In this document: positions 1-4,929 of the stretch, one piece after another
Layout of the letters: each line of letters opens with the position of its first letter
Position numbering within the stretch: the stretch's first letter is position 1
From: Methanobacteriota archaeon
GTDB taxonomy: Archaea > Thermoplasmatota > Poseidoniia > Poseidoniales > Poseidoniaceae
Reading direction: 5' to 3'
Length of the DNA: 6,461 nucleotides
Assembly (NCBI GenBank): GCA_002725275.1
Contig: PBOE01000028.1
Location: forward strand, 9,678 to 16,138
Notes under the pieces: generated by a model
What the model saw: the letters and a program-made list of their open reading frames with translations, nothing else
Told to the model about the DNA's origin: nothing
The model's database searches: none
Translations under genes and position numbers: made by a program

Positions 1-29
1 GGTTCGTGGAGCTTTACGGCACGCAATGA
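1..29 (+). CDS. possible C-terminal tail of a gene entering from the left
   Basis: In the frame starting at base 3, eight sense codons (FVELYGTQ) run into a TGA at 27-29, one base before the end of the convergent adenosyltransferase gene. Six of the eight codons end in C or G, like the real genes here, and the position is what a tail-to-tail neighbour would give. With only eight codons this could be chance. No function can be assigned. Confidence 0.3.
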
Positions 30-725
30 TCACAACGCATCGATGTCCTCGTCGTTGGCTCGCATCTGGTCAACACGGTGCGCAATGCCCTTTTCGGCGG
101 GTCGCTTGCCCAGCGGCACCCACAACGCTTCCGGTTCGTTGAGCATCATGCTGACCCAGCGTCCCATGACAAAGAACCAGTCCGACAGGCGATTGACGTA
201 GACCAGAACGAGCGGTCGAACCGCGTCCTCACCCTCGTGGTCAACGAGTCGAACGATGGCGCGCTCCAACCGGCGAACGACGGTCCGGGTGACCTGCATG
301 TTCGCCACGGGCGGCGACCCAGCGGGAAGGATGAAACTGGTCAGCGGCGGAAGCGAGGCCAACCATGCATCCATCTCTGCCATCAGCACGTCGGTTTGTT
401 CCTGCGAGAGGAGCACCATGTACTCCGGAAGGGTGGCTGGAGGGCAAGCAAGCTCGGCACCCAAGTCGAAGAGTTCGTTCTGGACCCGGACGAGGGCTTC
501 GTTGAGCACGGTTTGAACGCGTTGGACGTTCGTTCGCTCGCCGCCGTCCTCGTGGTCGGGAAGCCGATGGAGTTCTGCAAGCACCATGCCCAGCCAACTG
601 TTGACTTCGTCGCAAACACCAACCACGTCAAAGCGAACGTCCGATTTCTTCCGCCGTGATCCGTCAACAAGCGACGATTCGCCGCCGTCGCCGCCGCCGG
701 TGTACACGCGATTGATGTTGACCAT
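30..725 (-). CDS. cob(I)alamin adenosyltransferase, PduO type
   Basis: Transfers the adenosyl group of ATP to cob(I)alamin, making the coenzyme adenosylcobalamin (family knowledge; cytosolic, usually a trimer of helical bundles). The 231-residue product has the family motifs in order: an N-terminal ATP-binding loop YTGGGDGGESSL (residues 8-19), VCDEVNSWLG (37-46), QNELFDLGAEL (82-92), FILPAGS (131-137), the RRLER helix (151-155) and NRLSDWFF (178-184). The family is usually about 180-190 residues. The extra length comes from a charged linker around 55-70 and a polar C-terminal tail after about 205. The ATG at 725 places the ATP loop at residue 8, as is normal, and has a Shine-Dalgarno site 7 nt upstream. 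It follows the DUF2203 gene by 23 nt and is probably cotranscribed with it. No B12-dependent enzyme or B12 synthesis gene lies in the window, so the client enzyme is unknown. pduO or cobO would be the usual symbol, but I leave it blank because the type is defined by sequence class only. Confidence 0.93.
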   Translation of the reverse strand: MVNINRVYTGGGDGGESSLVDGSRRKKSDVRFDVVGVCDEVNSWLGMVLAELHRLPDHEDGGERTNVQRVQTVLNEALVRVQNELFDLGAELACPPATLPEYMVLLSQEQTDVLMAEMDAWLASLPPLTSFILPAGSPPVANMQVTRTVVRRLERAIVRLVDHEGEDAVRPLVLVYVNRLSDWFFVMGRWVSMMLNEPEALWVPLGKRPAEKGIAHRVDQMRANDEDIDAL

Positions 726-732
726 GGGTGCG

Positions 733-739
733 CCTCACC
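733..739 (-). promoter_or_regulatory. Shine-Dalgarno site of the adenosyltransferase gene
   Basis: Read on the minus strand the site is GGTGAGG, followed by 7 nt and then the ATG at 725. It lies in the 23-nt gap after the DUF2203 stop codon. It supports this start and internal translation initiation on a shared transcript. Confidence 0.6.
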
Positions 740-748
740 CACGCCACG

Positions 749-1234
749 TCATGCTTCTATGAGGGGTTTGCGGGAGGGGAAACCTTCCTCCATGCGGTAA
801 TACCACTCGATGTCAGCCTCACCAACGGCCCATGAAAACAACGCCATGCGATGGTCCACCACGCCGTACCATTCCAGTCGCCCGGGGTCCATGGACACGA
901 TACGAGCCCCGATGCCCTCCAACCGAGCAACGTTCCCCTGCCACTGCGTGACGAGGCTTCCAAGATGCTCAGCCACCTCGAGGACGTGTGGATGAGTCAT
1001 GGTATAGCGGTCGAGGAGCAGTTCCAGTTCATTGGTCAAGTCGTGAGCCTCGTCGCTCATAGCCTGCAGCACCATCAGGACGTTCTGGGCCTCCGGCAGC
1101 GATGCTCGAGCCTCTTCGATGGTCACCACACGGGCACCTTCAGGCAGCGGATAGGGGAGGGCAGCTTCGGGGGAAAGGTCCTCCAGCGGCATGGGTAGCC
1201 CGGAATAGAACGGTTCGTCCTCAGGTGTAGACAC
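749..1234 (-). CDS. DUF2203 family protein
   Basis: A 161-residue cytosolic protein with no signal peptide or membrane segment. The core fits DUF2203, a family of unknown function in bacteria and archaea: an early TIEEARASLPE segment (38-48), corresponding to the family's 'leeAn.lLPel' start; a long charged helical stretch (about 50-105); then the conserved C-terminal block with IGARIVSMDPGRLEWYG (108-124) and FSWAVGEADIEWYY (133-146), closing with EEGFPSRKPL (149-158). The GE-x-x-IEWYY and EGFPSRKPL pieces are the family signature. About 35 acidic, proline-containing residues precede the core and look like an unstructured leader. The start codon is GTG at 1234, chosen because AAGGAG sits 5 nt upstream. 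It is followed at 23 nt by the adenosyltransferase gene, which may or may not be functionally related. Family membership is fairly secure; the biochemical role is unknown. Confidence 0.85.
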   Translation of the reverse strand: MSTPEDEPFYSGLPMPLEDLSPEAALPYPLPEGARVVTIEEARASLPEAQNVLMVLQAMSDEAHDLTNELELLLDRYTMTHPHVLEVAEHLGSLVTQWQGNVARLEGIGARIVSMDPGRLEWYGVVDHRMALFSWAVGEADIEWYYRMEEGFPSRKPLIEA

Positions 1235-1239
1235 GGCTA

Positions 1240-1245
1240 CTCCTT
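1240..1245 (-). promoter_or_regulatory. Shine-Dalgarno site deciding the GTG start of the DUF2203 gene
   Basis: The minus strand reads AAGGAG, then 5 nt (TAGCC), then GTG. The strength and spacing of this site justify the non-ATG start. No clear TATA element is visible in the 90-nt gap upstream, so the gene may be read through from the small membrane-protein gene. Confidence 0.65.
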
Positions 1246-1295
1246 GACTTGACGCTTCTTGTAGTCATCGGAAGGCCAAGATGAGCAATCCCTGT

Positions 1296-1308
1296 TTTTG
1301 GGCCAAAA
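1296..1308. repeat. short palindrome TTTTGG-G-CCAAAA
   Basis: Two perfect 6-nt arms around one central G lie in the 90-nt intergenic gap, 62-74 nt upstream of the DUF2203 GTG. It could be an operator for the DUF2203/adenosyltransferase pair, part of a terminator, or chance. The sequence alone does not decide. Confidence 0.3.
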
Positions 1309-1320
1309 TCGGACATCCGA
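1305..1320 (-). terminator. weak possible terminator after the small membrane-protein gene
   Basis: Just past the stop codon at 1325, the minus strand reads TCGGATGTCCGA (a 4-5 bp inverted repeat with a very short loop) followed by TTTT. Archaeal termination can occur at short T runs, but four T residues and such a tight loop are weak evidence. The same T run is half of a second palindrome (1296-1308), so it may be a binding site instead. Confidence 0.25.
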
Positions 1321-1324
1321 GCCT

Positions 1325-1612
1325 TCAAGCGCTCGCAACAGCCGGGGTGTTGCTGTCGGCCGCCCGACGGGCGCGCACCAGCTTGGTCCAGCCCATGGAC
1401 AGCAAGCCAAGCCAGAGGGTGATCTCCAGCACCACCACCAGGTAGTACACCGGTCCGAGCGATTTCAACATCGAGACGGCGTCGTAGGGGAGCCCGTGAA
1501 TCGCCATGTAGGCGCTCTGCGAGAGCAGGCTTGAGGAAAACCAAATCAAAACGGCGAACCAGAGGATGTTGCCAAGTGGCCAGTCATCCGGCGCTCTTTC
1601 GAGTTGTTTCAT
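1325..1612 (-). CDS. small two-helix membrane protein, unknown function
   Basis: A 95-residue protein I do not recognise. A short polar N-terminus (1-13) is followed by a hydrophobic helix at about 14-32 rich in Trp, Phe and Leu, a loop (33-52), and a second hydrophobic helix at about 53-75. A basic segment TKLVRARR (76-83) and a small polar tail follow. The basic stretch after helix 2 suggests that both termini face the cytosol. The ATG at 1612 has no Shine-Dalgarno site, but a TATA box lies about 26 nt upstream, so the transcript is probably leaderless and starts at or next to this ATG. That makes the start call more secure than is usual for such a small gene. It lies 72 nt after the membrane/TPR gene and 90 nt before the DUF2203 gene. 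Coding is supported by third-position GC preference and the coherent membrane pattern. Confidence 0.75.
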   Translation of the reverse strand: MKQLERAPDDWPLGNILWFAVLIWFSSSLLSQSAYMAIHGLPYDAVSMLKSLGPVYYLVVVLEITLWLGLLSMGWTKLVRARRAADSNTPAVASA

Positions 1613-1634
1613 GGTCTAAAATCGACCTTGAAGG

Positions 1635-1640
1635 ATATAA
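1635..1640 (-). promoter_or_regulatory. archaeal-type TATA box for the small membrane-protein gene
   Basis: The minus strand reads TTATAT at positions -28 to -23 if the ATG at 1612 is +1, which is the usual distance for an archaeal TATA box and start site. The surrounding 1613-1684 gap is clearly more AT-rich than the rest of the window. A short inverted repeat GGTC-N7-GACC (1613-1627) lies between the TATA box and the ATG and could be an operator. This element is the main sequence evidence that the host is an archaeon. Confidence 0.55.
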
Positions 1641-1684
1641 GTGCTCGTTTGTTTTGTTTCATATCTCGCCGCAAAACATCAGGC

Positions 1685-2458
1685 TCATGCTTCTTCCGTG
1701 GCGTCTTTTTCAGGAAAGAGAGCAGGTTCAGCCCCCATGGCAACCAACCCGTCGTGAATCGCAGAAATCCACTCGGGGGCCACCGATTCAACCCCCCCGG
1801 CGTCCTCAAACGCCTCCAGCCATCGCTTGGCGGCACGCTCGTCCTCGAGGAAAAGGTGAATGCGATGCAAAGCGACGTACGCCATGGGGTTCAGGTGCTC
1901 TTCATCGGCGTCCCAACCGCGCTCAAAGCACGAAATGGCCCCGTGCGGCCCGTGGAGTTGCCTTCGCTGAAGAGCAACCATGCCGGCCTGACTCCACGCC
2001 AGAGGGAGGCGACCGATGAGCAAGCCGCGAAACACCATCCACGTTTGCCCGCCCGCCAACGCCACCAAGAGCAAAAAACCGGACCACTGTTCCAGAGTGT
2101 TGAGGTCGGGCCACGTCATCACCATGAGGCCGCCCGCTCCGGTGCAAAACACGAAGCCGGACATGGGCGCAATGAAGACGTCGCGCCGGGTTCGTACCAT
2201 GTGATGCACCCCGACCAACACGCCGTAGCTTCCTGAGCCCAACACCACCACGAGAAGCAGCGTCAGCGACATGGGGCGTGGCGCCGTTTCTCCCAAGGCC
2301 AACAGGCCCGTCAGCGAGAGCATGACCCACCCGAACCGTCCCGAGATTTCTGGGAAGGGCTGGTGGCGGCTTCCGGCGATGAGGGTGAGTGAAACCGCTG
2401 CCAGCACGACCAATACGAGCACTTTGCCCGTGGATTCGTCGAGGAACATGGTGGTCAT
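1685..2458 (-). CDS. five-helix membrane protein with TPR-like cytosolic tail
   Basis: A 257-residue protein that I cannot assign to a named family. Five hydrophobic segments are visible at about 11-29, 41-57, 64-86, 96-115 and 124-146, with basic loop residues at 89-92 (RTRR). The remaining 110 residues are soluble and helical. The stretch from about 153 to 222 has the small/aromatic spacing of two or three tetratricopeptide-like helix pairs, for example WSQAGMVALQRRQ, ISCFERGWD and YVALHRIHLFLEDERAAKRW. The tail ends in an acidic segment. TPR tails usually bind protein partners, so a membrane-anchored scaffold is possible, but that is inference. The ATG at 2458 is preferred over the in-frame ATG at 2449 because GGAGG stands 8 nt upstream of it. 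It follows rlmH by 27 nt, suggesting cotranscription. Confidence 0.82.
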   Translation of the reverse strand: MTTMFLDESTGKVLVLVVLAAVSLTLIAGSRHQPFPEISGRFGWVMLSLTGLLALGETAPRPMSLTLLLVVVLGSGSYGVLVGVHHMVRTRRDVFIAPMSGFVFCTGAGGLMVMTWPDLNTLEQWSGFLLLVALAGGQTWMVFRGLLIGRLPLAWSQAGMVALQRRQLHGPHGAISCFERGWDADEEHLNPMAYVALHRIHLFLEDERAAKRWLEAFEDAGGVESVAPEWISAIHDGLVAMGAEPALFPEKDATEEA

Positions 2459-2466
2459 CGATTTCG

Positions 2467-2471
2467 CCTCC
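2467..2471 (-). promoter_or_regulatory. Shine-Dalgarno site of the membrane/TPR gene
   Basis: GGAGG on the minus strand, 8 nt before the ATG at 2458, inside the 27-nt gap after rlmH. It supports this start over the ATG three codons downstream. Confidence 0.65.
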
Positions 2472-2485
2472 GAGTCGCCCTGCTT

Positions 2486-2920
2486 TCATGCTTTGTGATA
2501 CCCCGAGCCGCGCTGGAGTTCGGTCGCGCGGTAGAGTTGCTCAACGAGCATAACAGCAGCCAGTTCGTGCGGGAAGGTCATGCTCGACAGTGAAAGACGC
2601 AATACGGCGTCCAACCCTGGGTGCACCGGCCATCCCTCAGCGGGACCGATGGCGAGGTGAACGCTTTGCGACGAGAGTTGCCAAGCGTCGAATCGACGGG
2701 CGAACGTCAACGAATCCTCCTGAACACCGCCTTCGTCCAACAGCACCAGCGTCCCCTTTTTTGAGAGCAGGCGGTCGACGTAGGCATCGGCGCTGAGTTT
2801 GTCGGCGTGATGCTCAACCGTGACCCCCCTCCCTTCGATGCGCTCGCCGTACGTCTCAACCAAGCGCATCATGGCCTTGTTTTTCGGCGCACCGTGGGTG
2901 TGAACGGTCAATCGGCCCAT
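2486..2920 (-). CDS. rlmH: 23S rRNA (pseudouridine1915-N3)-methyltransferase RlmH
   Basis: A SPOUT-class methyltransferase that, in characterised members, uses S-adenosylmethionine to methylate N3 of pseudouridine 1915 in helix 69 of 23S rRNA within the assembled ribosome. The 144-residue product is close to the family's usual length of about 155. Family motifs are LVLLDEGG (58-65), the cofactor-loop segment IGPAEG (91-96), LSLSSMTFPHELA (109-121), VEQLYRA (126-132) and the terminal YHK (141-143). These form the C-terminal trefoil knot. The frame stays open upstream to 3355, but the ATG at 2920 gives the family's usual N-terminus (MGRLTVHTHGAPK against M-K-I-x-I-x-x-V-G-K). No Shine-Dalgarno or clear TATA element is seen upstream. 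The usual IGG of the cofactor loop is IGP here. It heads the minus-strand block and diverges from the plus-strand cassette. Confidence 0.92.
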   Translation of the reverse strand: MGRLTVHTHGAPKNKAMMRLVETYGERIEGRGVTVEHHADKLSADAYVDRLLSKKGTLVLLDEGGVQEDSLTFARRFDAWQLSSQSVHLAIGPAEGWPVHPGLDAVLRLSLSSMTFPHELAAVMLVEQLYRATELQRGSGYHKA

Positions 2921-2998
2921 GCAGGTGTGGCGAGAAGTTGCCCGTTGAAATCGTTGGCGGAGGAACAAGACCATGAACCAAACCACCCGACCCGTCGC

Positions 2999-3337
2999 AT
3001 GGGATGGTGGCCGTTTCGAAAGAAAGCCCGGGCTCGTTCCGACACCAACGACCCGATCCTCAAGGACACGCGGACATGGCTGGCTGAATTGCGGGATGCG
3101 TGCGAGATGAATTTCGACCAGCCCGAGGAAGCCCGTCGGCAAATCCGCCACATGCAAGTGGAGTGGAAGGAAGCCATGGACCGAGGTGATATGGCCCCCT
3201 CGCTGAGGGAGGGGCTTGAGGGTCGCGCCTTCCGCCTGTTGAGTTGCACGGACAAGGAATGGTTGGGCTGGTTGGACGACCTTGACTTCTGGAAAGCAGG
3301 TTGGAAACCGGGTATGGAAGGCGAGGACGAGGCTTGA
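2999..3337 (+). CDS. tryptophan-rich small protein, unknown function
   Basis: A 112-residue protein I do not recognise. It begins MGWWPFRKKARAR, an aromatic-basic N-terminus that could sit on a membrane surface, continues with charged, probably helical segments (about 20-62 and 66-96), and ends in an acidic tail (GMEGEDEA). Eight tryptophans in 112 residues (positions 3, 4, 27, 56, 88, 91, 98, 102) is unusually many. There is no transmembrane helix or signal peptide. The frame is open upstream to 2807, but that part lies antisense to rlmH, so the ATG at 2999 is chosen. It has no Shine-Dalgarno site. A GGAGG at 2959-2963 is correctly spaced for a different ATG (2973) in another frame. It is followed by the prostaglandin-synthase-like gene after 26 nt and is probably its operon partner. 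Confidence 0.72.
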   Translation: MGWWPFRKKARARSDTNDPILKDTRTWLAELRDACEMNFDQPEEARRQIRHMQVEWKEAMDRGDMAPSLREGLEGRAFRLLSCTDKEWLGWLDDLDFWKAGWKPGMEGEDEA

Positions 3338-3363
3338 AGAGGGGCGGTCCTTCACGCTCGTCC

Positions 3364-4056
3364 ATGGGTCAAACCCCCACGTTGCACCTTCTCTACTCCT
3401 GTCCGTTCTGCTGGAAGGTGCGCGGCCTGCTGGAACACCTCGACGTTGACGTGAACTACGCTGGCGTCAACGGCATGAGGATCAAGAAAGACGTGGCGTT
3501 CGCTGGCGATTGGGGAAAGGTGCCCGTGTTCACCGACGCAGAGGGCCAACACCACGTTGATTCAACCCCCATCCTGCGCCACATTGACCAGACCTACAAC
3601 GAAGGAAAGATGGCCGCCCAAGGCGACGCTGCGCGGCAAGACGAATGGATGACCTGGGTTGACACGCATCTGTCAAAAGCCACGGTTCCCATCCTCTACG
3701 GGAGTCTTGGCTCGGCGCTCAAAACCACCACGCGTATTTCGAAAATTGAGGAGTTTGGCTTCATTTCCAAGCGCCTTTACGCCTGGGCCGGTTTCCCCAT
3801 CATGTGGGGCATCATCGCCCGAAAGCGCGTGAAGCGAGACGGACGAAAACCCAAGCAACTCTGGCACGATCTGCTCACCGAGTTCACCGACGAACACGGC
3901 GATGAACCGTTCTTTGGCGGCGCCTCCCCTGACCTCGTTGATTTTGCTGCCTTCGGCTACATGCGATCGATTTCGCCCTACCCGCAGTTTGAGCAGTTGA
4001 CCGACCACGTCAACGGCATGGCATGGTACCGCCGGATGGAAGCCACACTGAATTGA
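3364..4056 (+). CDS. glutathione-transferase-fold protein resembling prostaglandin E synthase 2
   Basis: A 230-residue protein with an N-terminal thioredoxin/glutaredoxin-like domain (about 6-80) and a helical GST C-terminal domain (about 88-228). The first domain has a CPFC redox motif (Cys13, Cys16), the cis-proline segment GKVPVF (Pro54) and the glutathione-contacting DST (66-68). The second has FFGGASPDLVDFAAFGYMRS (183-202), the usual GST 'gG..pslaDlavyg' element, and closes with AWYRRMEATL (220-229). Both this ending and the middle stretch around IMWGIIARKRVKRDG (146-160) resemble membrane-associated prostaglandin E synthase 2, which has CPFC and a similar 'KRLKSRH' stretch. The real substrate is unlikely to be a prostaglandin; a glutathione- or thiol-dependent reductase or isomerase role is inferred. 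I chose the ATG at 3364, seven residues before the first beta strand. A TTG at 3334, overlapping the previous stop, is a possible alternative. The gene sits in a tight cassette, 3 nt before the SUMF1-like gene. Confidence 0.85.
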   Translation: MGQTPTLHLLYSCPFCWKVRGLLEHLDVDVNYAGVNGMRIKKDVAFAGDWGKVPVFTDAEGQHHVDSTPILRHIDQTYNEGKMAAQGDAARQDEWMTWVDTHLSKATVPILYGSLGSALKTTTRISKIEEFGFISKRLYAWAGFPIMWGIIARKRVKRDGRKPKQLWHDLLTEFTDEHGDEPFFGGASPDLVDFAAFGYMRSISPYPQFEQLTDHVNGMAWYRRMEATLN

Positions 4057-4059
4057 GGG

Positions 4060-4929
4060 ATGGACGTGAGCATCACCCTTGGCGGCCTCGTCTTCCATCC
4101 GGTTGAGGCCGCGACCACCGAGATTGGCACGACCAAGGGCGGGTGGGTCTATGCGAGTCAGCGCCCGTGCTACGAAGCGAGAACGCCAGCCTTCTACACC
4201 CTCAAAACGCCCCTTTCAAGGTCGGACGTGACCGCCGCCATGGGCCAACCGAGTGATGAGAACGACACGGCACCCATGGAAACGCTGACGTCGTACGATC
4301 TGATGGAACTGGCCGAGACGGTCATGAGAGGAAAGGCGTTTTCCGACGCCACGGCAGACCTCAACGGTGCGTGGGAACTGCGTGCCCTCACGCACGCTGA
4401 ATGGTTGGCCGCAAGGAACCAGGGCGTTGTGGAACTGCCCAGCGGTCTCACCGAGCGTCTGGCAGACGCACCGGCCTCGAACCATCGCGGCGCCATGATG
4501 GACGGTCGCCCGAGACCCAACGAAGTGCTTGGACCGGCGGCTTCCCAAATGGCCGCCATCGCTGTTCATCCACGCAACGAGAACATCACGGCCGTGGCCA
4601 GCGTACCAAGCGACCGACCGCTCCCCGGCGTGGTTGGCCGATTGGCCTTGGTCCCGATTCGTGGCGGACCCGCCAAACGGGTCCCGAGCACCACCGACGT
4701 GTGGCGAAACATTCGTTCCGAAGCCCTTTGGACCACGGTGCTGGGCGTGATTCCTTCCTTCCTCATCCCCGTCCTTCGCGGCATGGGTGATTACGCCACG
4801 GAGGGATGGTTAAACCTGCTCTTCGGTGGTTTGTGCGCCGGGTTCTTCACCGGTGCCATCTGGCGACCTCGTCGACCCGTGCTTCGCTACGAGGACGTTG
4901 ACGGTGGGTCGACCAGCGTCTCCCAGTAG
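4060..4929 (+). CDS. degenerate SUMF1/FGE-like domain protein with two C-terminal membrane helices
   Basis: A 289-residue protein. Residues about 40-200 follow the order of a formylglycine-generating-enzyme (SUMF1) domain in worn form: FYTLKTPLSRSDVTAAM (45-61) for the 'pVT..qy..f' start, APMETLTSYDLMELAETVM (71-89) for 'PVe.VsW.dA', ELRALTHAEWLAAR (106-119) for 'RLPTEAEWEyAaR', and VVGRLALVPIR (191-201) for the closing 'GFRlv' strand. The WTS-D core and the catalytic cysteines of true FGE are not visible, so it is probably a non-catalytic, C-lectin-like binding domain. Two hydrophobic helices follow (about 223-240 and 248-267), then a basic-acidic tail. There is no signal peptide, so the large domain is probably cytosolic. 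The ATG is 3 nt after the previous stop. A GTG at 4066 with GAGGG 6 nt upstream (4055-4059) is an alternative start. The last 43 nt overlap the convergent malic enzyme gene. The family call is tentative; the coding call is firm. Confidence 0.8.
   Translation: MDVSITLGGLVFHPVEAATTEIGTTKGGWVYASQRPCYEARTPAFYTLKTPLSRSDVTAAMGQPSDENDTAPMETLTSYDLMELAETVMRGKAFSDATADLNGAWELRALTHAEWLAARNQGVVELPSGLTERLADAPASNHRGAMMDGRPRPNEVLGPAASQMAAIAVHPRNENITAVASVPSDRPLPGVVGRLALVPIRGGPAKRVPSTTDVWRNIRSEALWTTVLGVIPSFLIPVLRGMGDYATEGWLNLLFGGLCAGFFTGAIWRPRRPVLRYEDVDGGSTSVSQ

Noticed and set aside
78..659. Long open frame on the plus strand (193 residues)
   Set aside because: It lies entirely antisense to the adenosyltransferase gene, whose family motifs are unmistakable. 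The frame is rich in His, Arg and Gln, typical of the complement of GC-rich coding DNA.
1237..1338. Minus-strand frame ending WPSDDYKKRQVKE just before the DUF2203 start
   Set aside because: The end looks protein-like, but there is no ATG or GTG start and no ribosome site. Upstream the frame runs into Arg-rich shadow sequence within the small membrane gene. Another frame here (31 residues from an ATG near 1316) is equally unsupported.
1604..2236. Long open frames on the plus strand here and at 1531-2019
   Set aside because: They are antisense to the membrane/TPR gene, have low-complexity Arg/Pro/His-rich composition and no recognisable domain. The minus strand gives a coherent membrane protein with a ribosome site.
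2807..2998. Upstream extension of the Trp-rich protein
   Set aside because: Most of it overlaps rlmH on the other strand and its composition is shadow-like. The protein character changes at the ATG at 2999.
2921..3355. N-terminal extension of RlmH to 3355
   Set aside because: The frame is open but the extra 145 residues match nothing, are antisense to the Trp-rich gene, and would displace the normal family N-terminus that begins at 2920.
4401..4790. Plus-strand frame of 129 residues inside the SUMF1-like gene
   Set aside because: It is very rich in Arg, Gly, His and Pro with no domain pattern; it is an off-frame shadow of the longer gene.
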